The position numbers were made by a program, and so were the translations under genes. The notes under the pieces were generated by a model. It was not told where the DNA came from. It was given only the letters and a program-made list of their open reading frames with translations, and searched no databases. Below are positions 48,939-58,493 of a stretch of 64,000 bases of DNA, piece by piece. The DNA comes from Mycobacterium gallinarum. GTDB taxonomy: Bacteria; Actinomycetota; Actinomycetes; Mycobacteriales; Mycobacteriaceae. Within the stretch, counting starts at the first letter, position 1, and each line of letters opens with the position of its first letter. The stretch spans positions 3,534,001-3,598,000 of the forward strand of contig NZ_AP022601.1 in assembly GCF_010726765.1 (NCBI RefSeq). Direction: 5' to 3'.

Positions 48939-49989
48939 GAAGACCTATCGAGTCATTCAATGGATGACCGGCGACGTCGGGCAGGTCGGGGTCCGGCACT
49001 TCTCCGACAACCCCACGTTCGACCTCGTCGCCGTCCTCGTGCACGACAAGGAAAAGGTCGGCAAGGACGCGGGTGAGATCGCAGGCATCCCGCCGACAGG
49101 TGTCATCGCGACCGATGACATCGAGGCGGTCATCACCATGGATGCCGACTGTGTCTTTTACACGCCGATCATCATGGACACCGACACCGTGTGCAGGCTC
49201 CTGCGTTCCGGCAAGAACGTCGTCACCACAAGCGGCTTCTTCTACCCGTCACCCGACTTCGCCGCGGACGGCGAGAAGATTCGTGCTGCGTGTGCCGACG
49301 GCGGAACGTCGTTTCACGGCGGCGGTATCCACCCCGGATACGCGGGCGACATCCTGCCGGTAACGCTGGCCCGAGTGATGAACAGGATCGACCAGATCCG
49401 CGTCGAGGAGGTGGTCAACGTTCTCACCGATGCGCCACTCGACCACATCGACTGGATGGGGTTCGGCAAGGACAGGGACAAATTCCTCTCTGAGCCAACG
49501 ATTCTCGGGCTTGGCCTTCCGTTCTTCGCGCAATCGATGTACATGATCGCCGACGGCCTCGGTGTGTCTATCGACAAGGTGACCGCCGCGGATGTGGCAG
49601 CGGCTGTGGCCACCGAGGACATCCCCCATCCGTTGGGTGCGATACCGCGGGGCACCGTCGCGGCCCAACGCCACGAGTGGACGGCCTGGGTGGGCGGCAG
49701 TCCGCTCATCGTCTTCGAGGCCCTCTACACCACAACCACTCCGGACAAGCTCGAGCCGGCCTGGGAATTCGGGAAAACGCGCTACCGCATCGAGATCCAG
49801 GGCGACCCGCCGACCGAACTCATCCTCCAGGGCGTCGACCAACCCGACGGCACGATGCATCATCCGGGCTACGACTGGACCGCGATGGGTGCCATCAACG
49901 CGATTCCCGACGTCTGCGATGCGCAGCCCGGGTGGGTGCACCATTTCGACCTGGGCCTGATCCGGCCGCGAGGCCTGGTTCGCAAATGA
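48931..49989 (+). CDS. DapB-like NAD(P)-binding reductase, copy 3
   Basis: A 352-residue paralogue of the previous gene. It has YRVIQWMTGDVGQVGVRHF, HDKEKVGKDAGEIAGI, NVVTTSGFFYPS and GGGIHPGYAGDILP. The two neighbours share the fold and many motifs but have clearly diverged, so they may form a heteromer or act on different intermediates. The ATG at 48931 overlaps copy 2, and the stop overlaps the VOC gene (ATGA). Confidence 0.87.
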   Translation: MSEKTYRVIQWMTGDVGQVGVRHFSDNPTFDLVAVLVHDKEKVGKDAGEIAGIPPTGVIATDDIEAVITMDADCVFYTPIIMDTDTVCRLLRSGKNVVTTSGFFYPSPDFAADGEKIRAACADGGTSFHGGGIHPGYAGDILPVTLARVMNRIDQIRVEEVVNVLTDAPLDHIDWMGFGKDRDKFLSEPTILGLGLPFFAQSMYMIADGLGVSIDKVTAADVAAAVATEDIPHPLGAIPRGTVAAQRHEWTAWVGGSPLIVFEALYTTTTPDKLEPAWEFGKTRYRIEIQGDPPTELILQGVDQPDGTMHHPGYDWTAMGAINAIPDVCDAQPGWVHHFDLGLIRPRGLVRK

Positions 49990-50399
49990 CCGCACCGCGG
50001 CTCCATCACGTCGTCTTCGCCGTCGCGCCAGAGCGCCACGAGACCGTCGCGCAGATGTTCACCGACCTCGGCTTCCGTCTGCAACCGGCCGAACTCGCCG
50101 AACTCGGGGTCACCGTCAGCCTGGACTGGGATCGGGGCATCGAGCTCATCAGCCCCACTGCGGGCGCGACGGCGGATGTGGCGGCATCGGTCCAGGCGTT
50201 TCTCGACAGCAAGGGTGATGGCATCTACACCGTCGTGCTGCAGGTCCCCGGCGCCTCGGAGGCCGAGGCCGTCGCCGAGCGGTACGCGTCGACGATCCGC
50301 TTTCGTCAGAAACTGGAGGGCGACGGCACGCACCTCGAGGAGATCGACCTGTCGGTGTTGGGCCTGCCGTTGACATTGTTGGACACCAACATTCCGTGA
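49986..50399 (+). CDS. VOC (glyoxalase-fold) protein
   Basis: A 137-residue single VOC domain (APRLHHVVFAVAPERHETVA, FTDLGFRL, DWDRGIELISP). The first-strand HHV His could be a metal ligand and the second-half ligands are less clear. Members include dioxygenases, epimerases and glyoxalases. The start is the ATG at 49986 inside the ATGA overlap; longer frames are shadows of the DapB-like gene. The stop overlaps the second P450 (GTGA). Its function within the pathway is unknown. Confidence 0.78.
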   Translation: MTAPRLHHVVFAVAPERHETVAQMFTDLGFRLQPAELAELGVTVSLDWDRGIELISPTAGATADVAASVQAFLDSKGDGIYTVVLQVPGASEAEAVAERYASTIRFRQKLEGDGTHLEEIDLSVLGLPLTLLDTNIP

Positions 50400-51601
50400 G
50401 CGTTTTCGACGCCGGCCTCCCGATCCTGTCCTACGACGTCACCGACACGCCGCAGGAGATCTACCCGCAGTTTCGGGCCGCACAGCAGCTCGCGCCAATC
50501 GCGCTAGGGCCGATCGGTCCCGAGGTGATCTCGTATGAGCTGGCCCGCACCGTGCTTCGCGATCCGCGGTTCGTCGTCCCGAAGGGCATCCACCTGTCCG
50601 CCCACGGCATCACGTCAGGACCGTTGTGGGACAGGGTGACCCGCAGCATCCTCAACATGGAGGGCGACGAACACCGTCGACTGCGGAGCCTGGTGTCGCG
50701 GGCCTTCACGCCAAGGGCGACGGCCCGAATGCACGACACCATTCACGCCGTCGTGAACGAGCTCATCGACCAGGTTGCCGACTCGGGCGGTTGCGAGTTC
50801 GTCGCGGATATCGCACGGCCCTACCCCATTCCGGTCATCTGCGCGCTGCTGGGCGCTCCGCGGGAGGACTGGCGGCAGTTTTCGCGATGGGCCGACGACA
50901 TCTTCAAGATCGTCAGCTTCGACTGCAATCTCCTCGAGGAGGAACCCGTCGTCCTCAAGGCGTGGGGCGAGTTCGACGACTACATCGACGACATGGTCGC
51001 CGACAGGCGGCAGAACTTGACCGACGATCTGCTGTCCGACCTCATCCGCATCGAGGATGCGGGTGACCGGTTGGACACCGGGGAGTTGCGCATGCTGGCG
51101 TTCAGCATTCTGGTAGCCGGCACCGATACCACGCGCAGCCAGCTCGCCGCGTCGATGCAGGTGTTCTGCGATCACCCCGAGCAGTGGTCGCTGCTGAGAG
51201 AGCAGCCGGAGCTGGCGATGCGGGCCGTCGAGGAGACGATGCGTCATTCACCGTCGATGTGCAGCACGGTGCGCAGCGTCGCCGAGGACGTCACCATCGG
51301 CGACTACACCTTTCCGGCGGACACCTTCATCATCGTGAATACCTATGCCGCCAACCGCGATAGCGCGATCTATGACGATCCGGCTCGCTTCGACATCACC
51401 CGCGACGAACCGCCACCGATCCTGACCTTCGGTGGCGGCGTCCACTACTGCCTGGGCGCCAACCTGGCACGGTTGGAACTCGCGGAGGCGCTGAAGATAC
51501 TCACCAAGCGCATCCCCGCCCCACGGCGCACCGAATCGGTGCCGTGGAAACCTCTGCTCGGTCTCAGCGGACCGACCAGCCTGAAGATAGAGTTCGCCTG
51601 A
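50396..51601 (+). CDS. Cytochrome P450 (401 aa)
   Basis: A 401-residue P450. The heme loop FGGGVHYCLGANLAR has Cys at 352, the I-helix is AGTDTT at 241-246 with the standard Asp-Thr pair, and ExxR lies in EETMRHSP. It differs widely from the P450 at 46675, so the two probably act on different positions or intermediates. The GTG at 50396 overlaps the VOC stop, and its own TGA overlaps the ATG of the ERG2-like gene (TGATG). Confidence 0.94.
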   Translation: MSVFDAGLPILSYDVTDTPQEIYPQFRAAQQLAPIALGPIGPEVISYELARTVLRDPRFVVPKGIHLSAHGITSGPLWDRVTRSILNMEGDEHRRLRSLVSRAFTPRATARMHDTIHAVVNELIDQVADSGGCEFVADIARPYPIPVICALLGAPREDWRQFSRWADDIFKIVSFDCNLLEEEPVVLKAWGEFDDYIDDMVADRRQNLTDDLLSDLIRIEDAGDRLDTGELRMLAFSILVAGTDTTRSQLAASMQVFCDHPEQWSLLREQPELAMRAVEETMRHSPSMCSTVRSVAEDVTIGDYTFPADTFIIVNTYAANRDSAIYDDPARFDITRDEPPPILTFGGGVHYCLGANLARLELAEALKILTKRIPAPRRTESVPWKPLLGLSGPTSLKIEFA

Positions 51602-52167
51602 TGTCCTACAGGATCGATCCCGACGTGCTGGGCACGGTGGCCAAGCAGGTCGTCGGCCTGCCGCTGGAAAGCGGTGAGTTGATCACCCGGGCCATCGAGG
51701 CACTCGCCGACGAATACCCAGACCTGATCGATGCCACGCCGGGACGCTGGGTGGGCAGCAAGGCCGGCGGCATCCTCGGCAAGGTCCGGTTCCTCTACTT
51801 CAGCCCGCGTGAGTACATAGTCATCTTCGGCTCACCGACTGGCACCCAAGGCTTTTCGGGTCGCTACAAGCATGTCGATGTGCACAAGTTCCTGATCGCC
51901 GGCCAAATCGACTGGTACGACGTGGAATCGGACGACCTCGCTGCCAACACATTGTTGCCGGGTGAGCACGCGCACATGGTGAGGGGTGAAGCCCGCGGCA
52001 TGACCATCCATCCCGGCTCGTGGCATATCGAGTACGGCCGCGGAGCGGTGGCCACGACGCTGCCGTTCGCGATGGTCGACACCCTGCTGGTGTCACTGGA
52101 GTTCGAATCGGTGCGCCGCTCGGCAGTCGAGTTCGCCAAGCTGGTGCGCCGCCAGCGCCGCCGCTGA
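51601..52167 (+). CDS. ERG2 / sigma-1-receptor family protein (C-8 sterol isomerase homologue)
   Basis: A 188-residue protein matching the eukaryotic ERG2/sigma-1 receptor fold over most of its length. AGGILGKVRFLYFSPREYIV at 55-74, GTQGFSGRYKHVD at 81-93, LLPGEHAHMVRGEARGM at 118-134 and HIEYGRGAVATTLPFAMVDT at 142-161 line up with the conserved blocks of human sigma-1 receptor, as I recall its sequence. The Glu of the EYGRG motif (E144, matching Glu172 of the receptor) is kept; the position of receptor Asp126 appears to be H95. The N-terminal membrane helix of the eukaryotic proteins is missing, so this form is probably soluble or peripheral. In fungi ERG2 moves the sterol double bond from C8 to C7. 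Here it ends the P450 operon, suggesting a sterol- or terpenoid-like substrate. Confidence 0.85.
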   Translation: MSYRIDPDVLGTVAKQVVGLPLESGELITRAIEALADEYPDLIDATPGRWVGSKAGGILGKVRFLYFSPREYIVIFGSPTGTQGFSGRYKHVDVHKFLIAGQIDWYDVESDDLAANTLLPGEHAHMVRGEARGMTIHPGSWHIEYGRGAVATTLPFAMVDTLLVSLEFESVRRSAVEFAKLVRRQRRR

Positions 52168-52173
52168 CCGTCC

Positions 52174-52250
52174 TTGGCCGAGTGGCCAATTAACCGACGG
52201 GTCCGGCCGATTCGCGTCGGATAGGTGGCCACTCGCCACTGAATCAGTGG
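52174..52250. terminator. Nested hairpins between convergent operons
   Basis: An outer 10-bp stem (52179-52188 with 52226-52235) encloses a 6-bp stem (CCGACG 52194-52199 with CGTCGG 52215-52220). An alternative local hairpin TTGGCC-GAGT-GGCCAA lies at 52174-52189, and a palindrome CCACTGA-A-TCAGTGG lies at 52236-52250, reaching into the VOC stop codon. This is probably a bidirectional terminator separating the ERG2/P450 operon from the backbone operon. Confidence 0.6.
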
Positions 52251-52606
52251 GATTGTTCGCAGAACCGCAACTGATTGCCGAACGGGTCGGTGATGTCAAC
52301 AGTCAGACCCCACGGCTCTTCTTCCAGCCCGGGCTTCGCGAATCGGTAATCACGAGAGGCGATCTCGGCGTGAAACTCCCGGATGCCATGTATCGGCACG
52401 AACACGACGCTGCCCGGTGTTCCGTCACCGTGATGCTCGGAGAGATGAATGATCAACTCGGACCGACTGATCTGGGCATACCGCGGAAAGTCCGGCCCGA
52501 ACCGATGCTCCCAGTCCGTGACGAAGCCCAGATAGTCGAGGTAGAACTCCTCGGCCTTGGTCTGGTCGAAGACCCGCAGGACTGGGACCGCGCGTTCGAA
52601 TCGCAC
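52244..52606 (-). CDS. Glyoxalase superfamily (bleomycin-resistance-like VOC) protein
   Basis: A 120-residue VOC protein. VPVLRVFDQTKAEEFYLDYL is the first half, and WGLTVDITDPFGNQLRFCEQ carries the C-terminal strand with a possible metal Glu or His missing. The layout matches bleomycin-binding and glyoxalase proteins that often act as binders without catalysis. The start is a GTG at 52606, four bases after the toxin-like gene, so it is the last gene of the minus-strand backbone operon. Confidence 0.8.
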   Translation of the reverse strand: MRFERAVPVLRVFDQTKAEEFYLDYLGFVTDWEHRFGPDFPRYAQISRSELIIHLSEHHGDGTPGSVVFVPIHGIREFHAEIASRDYRFAKPGLEEEPWGLTVDITDPFGNQLRFCEQSH

Positions 52607-52610
52607 GCGG

Positions 52611-53057
52611 TCAGCCCGGCGCGAACACAGATTTGAAGCGGTTCAACGACTCTCGAATGTCACTCTTCAGCGAACTGGCGACGACCATACCGATCGGGCC
52701 GAACAACGCCGGCCCGCCGAGGTGGATGTCGAACGTGACCGTCGACCCCTCCGGATCCTGTGCAGAGGGCCGCACCTTGCCCAGGAGTTTGACCTTCACG
52801 CCACCGCGGCCGTCGCCATTGAGCGTCATCGCCTCCGGCGGTTTGAAGTGCACGATGGTCCACTCGATCCGGTTGGGCATGCCCTTGACTTCCACGATCG
52901 ACGCGAGGACAGTGCCCTTCTCCAAGGTCTCGGGCAACTTGCTGCGCCACACCCGGTGAATACTGAGCCATTCTTTGTAACGGGACAGATCAGACGCGCA
53001 CTCCCACGCCTTCTCCGGCGGAAGGGGAACGTCGACGGAGACGGAGAGTTTGGCCAT
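52611..53057 (-). CDS. SRPBCC-fold toxin, Rv0910-like
   Basis: A 148-residue START/SRPBCC-fold protein. MAKLSVSVDVPLPPEKAWEC, SRYKEWLSIHRVWRSKLPE, VEVKGMPNRIEWTIVHFKPP and LGGPALFGPIGMVVA match the mycobacterial Rv0910 protein closely, as I recall that sequence. Rv0909/Rv0910 has been reported as a toxin-antitoxin pair with Rv0910 as toxin; its target is unclear. The antitoxin gene lies five bases upstream. Order and strand agree with an inverted Rv0908-Rv0910 block. Confidence 0.88.
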   Translation of the reverse strand: MAKLSVSVDVPLPPEKAWECASDLSRYKEWLSIHRVWRSKLPETLEKGTVLASIVEVKGMPNRIEWTIVHFKPPEAMTLNGDGRGGVKVKLLGKVRPSAQDPEGSTVTFDIHLGGPALFGPIGMVVASSLKSDIRESLNRFKSVFAPG

Positions 53058-53062
53058 ACGCG

Positions 53063-53344
53063 CTAGGAGGTGGGTGGGGCCGTCGGGGGCTGCTGCTGCG
53101 GCGGGGTCCCGGGCGGCGGCTGAGGTGGCGGCACCTGGCCTGATTGCTGCGTCGGAGGCACCTGGCCGGTTTGGTTGGCGTTGGTGTCCACCGCCTTCTT
53201 GGCGGCGTCCTGCACCTTGTTGACGTGTTGGGCGTACTTACCCTGCGTCTTCTTGTCTACGAGGTCACCGGCCTTGTCGATCGCGGTGTCGACCTTGTCG
53301 GCGTTCTTGGCCAGCACTGTCTTGAGCTTGTCGAGGAATGCCAT
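53063..53344 (-). CDS. MT0933/Rv0909-like antitoxin with Pro/Gln-rich tail
   Basis: A 93-residue protein. The first 55 residues (MAFLDKLKTVLAKNADKVD, KAGDLVDKKTQGKYAQHVN, VQDAAKKAVD) are the short helical antitoxin of the MT0933 family. The rest is a low-complexity Pro/Gln/Thr tail (for example QVPPPQPPPGTPPQQQPP), longer than I recall for the M. tuberculosis protein. The ATG at 53344 is preferred to a GTG nine bases upstream. It is ten bases after ctpE and five before the toxin gene. Confidence 0.85.
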   Translation of the reverse strand: MAFLDKLKTVLAKNADKVDTAIDKAGDLVDKKTQGKYAQHVNKVQDAAKKAVDTNANQTGQVPPTQQSGQVPPPQPPPGTPPQQQPPTAPPTS

Positions 53345-53354
53345 GCGGCCCACC

Positions 53355-55742
53355 CTACTCCGAGCGCCACAAGCTGCGACGTTCCCCCAAAACGGCTCCC
53401 TGAACCCACCAGATGACCTCGATCGCCGCGGCTCCGACGAGGCCGATGATCAGCGCCGTCGTCGTGATCTTGATGTTCGACGGGTCGAGCATGAACGCCT
53501 TTCGCGCCAGCGGTATCGAGAAGATCACCACGTACGCCAGCCCGGACACCACGACCAACGCGACCCGCCACCACTCATACGGCCGCGCCACCACCGCGAG
53601 CACCCACACGCCCGACACCAACAGCGTGATCAGGGCGGCCGTCGACGCCTGCGTCTGCTCCACCGCAGTCGCTTCACGCCCCTGATAAGCCACCAGGTAC
53701 GACGTGAACGTCGCGATACCGACCACCATGCCCGACGGGAGTGCCGCCGTCATGACCCGTCGCACGAATCCCGTGTGTGCCCGTTCGTTGTTGGGCGCCA
53801 GCGACAGGATGAACGCCGGGATGCCGATGGTGAACCACGCCGCGATCGTGACGTGAATCGGCTGGAAGGGAAACAACAACGGATCGGTACCGAAGATCTT
53901 GGATGACAACCCGGCGAGGCCGACGAGTATCGCCAGCAGCACCGAGTACACGGTTTTGGTCAGAAACAGGTTCGAGACCCGTTCGATGTTGCCGATCACC
54001 CGGCGGCCCTCGCCGACCACGTACGGCAGCGTCGCGAACTTGTTGTCCAGCAACACGATCTGAGCCACCGCGCGTGAGGCCGAGCTACCCGATCCCATCG
54101 CCACACCGATGTCGGCGTCCTTGAGGGCCAGCACGTCGTTCACACCGTCGCCGGTCATCGCCACCGTGTGCCCGCGGGACTGCAGCGCGTGCACCATGGC
54201 GCGCTTCTGATCGGGTCGCACCCGGCCGAACGTGGTGTATTCCTCCAGGGTGTCGGCCAGCTGATCGGGCTCGTCGGGCAGCTGGCGGGCGTCCATGGTC
54301 TCGCCTTCGAGGCCAAGCGAGCCGGCGACCGCCCCGACCGACACCGCGTTGTCACCCGAGATGACCTTGATCGAAACCTTTTGCTCCGCAAAGTAATCCA
54401 GGGTTTCGCGGGCATCGGGCCGCACACGCTGTTCGAGGACCACCAGCGCGGCCGGCGTGACGCGGCCCGGCGCCTCCGCGTCATCGACGGCCATCTCGCA
54501 GGAGCCCAACAGCAACACCCGTAACCCCTTGGCGCCGATCTGCTCGGCTTCCTGGGCGATGTCAGAACCCGGTTCGAGCAGCACGTCGGGTGCGCCGATC
54601 ACCCAGTTGCCGTGGTCGGTGTACGACGCCCCACTCCACTTGGTGGCGGACTTGAACGGTGCGGTCGCCGACGCCTGCCACCCGGGCGGCATCTTGTAGG
54701 CCTCGGCGATCGCCGCCATGCTGGCGTTCGGCCGCGCGTCGTCGGCGGCGAGCTGCGCCAGGATGTCGGCGACCGCGCATTCGTCGAGTACCTTGAGATC
54801 CGAGACCCGCATACCGTTTTCGGTCAGAGTGCCGGTCTTGTCGGCACATACGACGTCGACGCGGGCCAACCCCTCGATTGCGGGCAATTCGTTGACCAGG
54901 CACTGCCTGCGGCCGAGTCGGACGACGCCGACGGCGAACGCGATCGACGTCATCAGCACCAAACCCTCGGGCACCATCGGCACCAATGCGCCCACCATCC
55001 GCAACACCGACTCCCGCCAACCCGACTCGGTGGTGAACAGCTGGGTGTAGATGATCAGCACGCCCGCGGGGATCAACAGGTAGGTGATGAACTGCAGGAT
55101 CTTGTTGATACCGCTGCGAAGTTCGGAATTCACCAACGTGAACTTGCTCGCCTCCTCGGCGAGTTTAGCCGCGTAGGCTTCCTTCCCGACCTTGGTGGCC
55201 CGGTATGCGCCGCTGCCCGCGACGACGAAGCTGCCCGACATCACGTGGTCGCCGGCGTCCTTGGCGATCGGGTCGGCCTCACCGGTGAGCAGAGACTCGT
55301 CGACCTCGAGGTTGGACTCCTCGACGATCTCACCGTCGACGACGATCTGGTCGCCCGGGCCGAGCTCGATGATGTCATCGAGCACGACCTCGGCGGGAAG
55401 TACCGCTTTCGTTCCGGTTTGCCTGCGCACCAAGGGTTTTGCCTGGCCGACGATGGCCAGCTTGTCCAGCGTCTGCTTGGCCCGCAGTTCCTGGATGATC
55501 CCGATCGCGCTGTTGGCGATGATGAGCAGCCCAAACGCGCCATTGATCACCGAACCGGTGGAGAGCACGATGACAAGCAGCACGCCGAGAATCGCGTTGA
55601 TACGGGTGAACACATTGGCCCGCACGATCTCGGAGACACTGCGGGCCGCGCGGGTCGGCACGTCGTTGGTCTTGCCTTCGGAAACACGCTGTGCGACTTC
55701 GGCGTCGGTGAGCCCGCTGGCTGTGATGGGAACGGTGGTCAT
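53355..55742 (-). CDS. ctpE: P-type cation-transporting ATPase CtpE
   Basis: A 795-residue P-type ATPase. The phosphorylation motif DKTGTLT is at about residue 295, [10 protein letters not shown] (the A-domain TGE) at about 155, [20 protein letters not shown] in the P domain at about 540, and about ten membrane segments. Mycobacterial CtpE has been described as a calcium-uptake ATPase of the plasma membrane. The length is within a few residues of M. tuberculosis CtpE. It lies between the serine hydrolase and the Rv0909-like gene, as in that species. Confidence 0.93.
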   Translation of the reverse strand: MTTVPITASGLTDAEVAQRVSEGKTNDVPTRAARSVSEIVRANVFTRINAILGVLLVIVLSTGSVINGAFGLLIIANSAIGIIQELRAKQTLDKLAIVGQAKPLVRRQTGTKAVLPAEVVLDDIIELGPGDQIVVDGEIVEESNLEVDESLLTGEADPIAKDAGDHVMSGSFVVAGSGAYRATKVGKEAYAAKLAEEASKFTLVNSELRSGINKILQFITYLLIPAGVLIIYTQLFTTESGWRESVLRMVGALVPMVPEGLVLMTSIAFAVGVVRLGRRQCLVNELPAIEGLARVDVVCADKTGTLTENGMRVSDLKVLDECAVADILAQLAADDARPNASMAAIAEAYKMPPGWQASATAPFKSATKWSGASYTDHGNWVIGAPDVLLEPGSDIAQEAEQIGAKGLRVLLLGSCEMAVDDAEAPGRVTPAALVVLEQRVRPDARETLDYFAEQKVSIKVISGDNAVSVGAVAGSLGLEGETMDARQLPDEPDQLADTLEEYTTFGRVRPDQKRAMVHALQSRGHTVAMTGDGVNDVLALKDADIGVAMGSGSSASRAVAQIVLLDNKFATLPYVVGEGRRVIGNIERVSNLFLTKTVYSVLLAILVGLAGLSSKIFGTDPLLFPFQPIHVTIAAWFTIGIPAFILSLAPNNERAHTGFVRRVMTAALPSGMVVGIATFTSYLVAYQGREATAVEQTQASTAALITLLVSGVWVLAVVARPYEWWRVALVVVSGLAYVVIFSIPLARKAFMLDPSNIKITTTALIIGLVGAAAIEVIWWVQGAVLGERRSLWRSE

Positions 55743-55770
55743 CCGTACTCGATTCCCTTCGCACGAGCGC

Positions 55771-57357
55771 TCATCGTACGAACGTCCCCTTGCCGAGCTC
55801 GTCGTAGTACTCCAGCATCAGCTTGTCGCCGTCGAATGTCGCCTTGGAAATTGTTCCCGGCGGCGCATTTTCGGTGACGAACGTGAACGTGAAGACGTTG
55901 CCGTCCCAATGTTGCAGTGGCACGTTCAGCTTCGTGCCGAGCGCCAGCATCAGTTGGCCGTCCTGCTCGGTGACCCGCGCCGGACCCCAGTAGTCGTTGG
56001 CGTAGGTGCCAACGTAGGTGGCCAGCGGCGCGGCCGGCGCCGGACTTGACGGCCGCGGCTTGCCGACGAGCAACCCCACGGGTTCCTCCATCTGGGCGAA
56101 GACCCCGCTGTAGAGGCCGTACCAGTCCTCACGCACCTCGCCGAACTGAACGAGATCGGCGAATTGGGCTGTCAGCGTTTCGGGTACGCCCGAGGGCGTG
56201 GCGTTGGTCAGCGCGACGATCGCCACATCGGCCGACGGCAGGATCGCGAAATTCGTTCCGGCGCCGAGTTCGAACGCACCCGAGTGGCTCAGTTCGGTCC
56301 GCGATGCCGACGTCGTCCCCACATTGAATCCGAATCCATAGAAGCCGGACCGCATCGCGGGTTCCGACGCGGGGCTCGACACGATCTGAGGGGTGAGCGC
56401 GGGCAACAGCGCGTCGGCCTCGACGATCTGCTTGTCGCCGTGCTTTCCGTTCGCGAGCACCATCGCGAGCCACCGGGTCATGTCGTTGACGGAGGAACTC
56501 GCACCGCCCGCGGGCGCCTGTGGATCCGCGTCACGGACATAGAGCGGCTGGTACTGGCCGTCGACGTGGATATGTCCGAGGGCGCGGTCGGCGCGGGACT
56601 CGTAGTCGGCGAACCGGTAGCTCGTCGACGGCATACCGAGTGGGTCGAACAGCACGTCGTCGGCCAGCACATCCCACGGCTTGCCGGCACTCGCCGCGAC
56701 CGCCTCGGCGCCCGTGGTGTAGCCGTAGTTCGTGTAGGCGTAGGAGATTCGGAACGGATCGAGCGGTTGGTCGCGCAGCCGGTCCATGATGTAGCGGCGG
56801 TCGTAGCCGATGTCCTCGAGCATGTCGCCGGCATGGTCGGGCAGTCCGGAGCGGTGCGAGAGCATGTCGCCCACGGTGACCATCTGCGTGACGACCGGGT
56901 CCGACAGGGCGAACCACGGCAGCTTCGACACGACGGGGGTGTCCCAGCCGATCGCGTTCACACCGACCTGGTGGGCGACCACCGTCGAGGACAGCGGCTT
57001 TGACAGCGACGCCAGTTGAAACACCGTGTCGGTGTCGACGCGGTTCTTCTCGTCATCGCCGGCTCGGACGTCTTTGACGCCGAAACCTTTCGCGTACACG
57101 GTTTCCCCCCGGTACACGACGGCGACGGCCATGCCGGGAATCCCGGATTTACGCATCAGTTCCTCGGCGATGCCGTCGAGTTTGGCGATGGCCTTGTCGA
57201 CGGCGTTCTCGGGCAAGGGCATCGCGGGCACCAGCGGCGGCGGTATGTCCGCCTGGGTCGGCGTGGACGGCGGCGCCGGTTCGGCAGGCTTGTCCGCGGT
57301 ACAGCCCGGTAGCAGGGCGATCAACCCCACGACGGCCAGCCTGGCCAGTGCGTTCAT
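55771..57357 (-). CDS. Beta-lactamase-fold serine hydrolase lipoprotein (Rv0907-like)
   Basis: A 528-residue class C beta-lactamase/PBP4-like hydrolase. The lipoprotein signal [19 protein letters not shown] (lipobox LPGC) supports export and lipid anchoring. The catalytic SxxK is in [13 protein letters not shown] (about residue 105), the YxN element in YAYTNYGY, and HSGAF stands at the KTG-like position. A C-terminal lipocalin-like region follows. The start at 57357 gives the signal peptide; a longer frame lacks it. Members act as esterases or D-amino peptidases; the substrate is unknown. Rv0907 has a similar size and place. Confidence 0.87.
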   Translation of the reverse strand: MNALARLAVVGLIALLPGCTADKPAEPAPPSTPTQADIPPPLVPAMPLPENAVDKAIAKLDGIAEELMRKSGIPGMAVAVVYRGETVYAKGFGVKDVRAGDDEKNRVDTDTVFQLASLSKPLSSTVVAHQVGVNAIGWDTPVVSKLPWFALSDPVVTQMVTVGDMLSHRSGLPDHAGDMLEDIGYDRRYIMDRLRDQPLDPFRISYAYTNYGYTTGAEAVAASAGKPWDVLADDVLFDPLGMPSTSYRFADYESRADRALGHIHVDGQYQPLYVRDADPQAPAGGASSSVNDMTRWLAMVLANGKHGDKQIVEADALLPALTPQIVSSPASEPAMRSGFYGFGFNVGTTSASRTELSHSGAFELGAGTNFAILPSADVAIVALTNATPSGVPETLTAQFADLVQFGEVREDWYGLYSGVFAQMEEPVGLLVGKPRPSSPAPAAPLATYVGTYANDYWGPARVTEQDGQLMLALGTKLNVPLQHWDGNVFTFTFVTENAPPGTISKATFDGDKLMLEYYDELGKGTFVR

Positions 57358-57383
57358 GCGTGCACCGTATCCCGTCGAAATGG

Positions 57384-58493
57384 CTAGAGGAGCCACCACG
57401 GGTCGTTCGCCAAGGCCGCGTCGGGCTGGACCCGCTGCCCCGGCTTCGGCACCGCGATCAGGGCGTTGTCGGCTTCGGCCGCCTTGACCAGTCGCTGCAC
57501 CGGCTCAGACCACGGATGCGGCGCGAGCCGAAACGTCGCCCAGTGGATCGGGACCAGCAACCCCGCGTCGGTGACGTCGCGGTGCGCGCGAACCGCTTCC
57601 TCGGGGTTCATGTGGATATCTGGCCAGCCAGGGTGATAGGCGCCCACCGGCATCAGGGTCAGGTCGAACGGTCCGTGCTCGACGCCGATGTCGCCGAAAC
57701 TCTTCGAATATCCGGTGTCACCGCCGAAGAACGCGCGGTGGCTGGGCCCGATCAACGCCCATGACGACCACAGCGTCGTGTTGCGAGTGAGGAACCGGCC
57801 GGAGAAATGCCGCGCAGGGGTGCACACCAGGGTCAGGTCGTCGAGGCGGGCACTCTCGTTCCAGTCGAGTTCGACGATCCGGTCGGCCGGGATGTGCCAG
57901 GACCGCAGATGGGCGCCGATGCCGAGCGGGACGAAGAACTTGGCTCGCTGCGTGCGCGCCAGCTGTTTGACGGTGTCGATGTCGAGGTGGTCGTAGTGGT
58001 CATGGCTGATGATGACCGCGTCGATGGCGGGCAGCGCCTCCAGCGGAGCCGGCACCGGGTGCAGCCGCCGCGGACCGATTGTCCTCGACGGCGAGCAGCG
58101 GTCGCTCCACACCGGATCTGCCAGCACGCGGTAGCCGTCGACCTCGATGACGGCCGACGAGTGGCCGTACCAGGTGACAGCGAGATCTCCGACCGCCACA
58201 CTCGGGTCGGGTGTGACCAACGGGACGGCCGAGGACGGCTGTTGGTTCGAACTGCCGCCGATGACCTCACGGACCAGCAGGAACTGCTCCTGACGAGTCA
58301 ATTCGACCGGGCTGGCCGCCTCGATGTTGACGAAGACGCCGTCCTGGTAGTTCGGGGACCTCTTGGCGACACCGTCGATCTCCCCCGGGGACGCGCCGAG
58401 GGCCGACGGCGTGCCGTGCAGCGCGCGCAATGCCCATCCCCCGGCCAGCAACGAAGCCGTACCAAGGCCGATGCGCAGCGTCGCCCCGATCAT
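57384..58493 (-). CDS. MBL-fold metal-dependent hydrolase (Rv0906-like)
   Basis: A 369-residue metallo-beta-lactamase-fold protein of the NAPE-PLD/UlaG-like group. An N-terminal hydrophobic segment (about 5-25) may anchor it. The metal motif is ISHDHYDHLD at about residue 164, with a later CTPARHFSGR and PIHWATFRL that supply further ligands. Members hydrolyse phosphodiester or lactone bonds. The ATG at 58493 overlaps the echA6 stop (TGATG), which fixes the start. Confidence 0.88.
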   Translation of the reverse strand: MIGATLRIGLGTASLLAGGWALRALHGTPSALGASPGEIDGVAKRSPNYQDGVFVNIEAASPVELTRQEQFLLVREVIGGSSNQQPSSAVPLVTPDPSVAVGDLAVTWYGHSSAVIEVDGYRVLADPVWSDRCSPSRTIGPRRLHPVPAPLEALPAIDAVIISHDHYDHLDIDTVKQLARTQRAKFFVPLGIGAHLRSWHIPADRIVELDWNESARLDDLTLVCTPARHFSGRFLTRNTTLWSSWALIGPSHRAFFGGDTGYSKSFGDIGVEHGPFDLTLMPVGAYHPGWPDIHMNPEEAVRAHRDVTDAGLLVPIHWATFRLAPHPWSEPVQRLVKAAEADNALIAVPKPGQRVQPDAALANDPWWLL

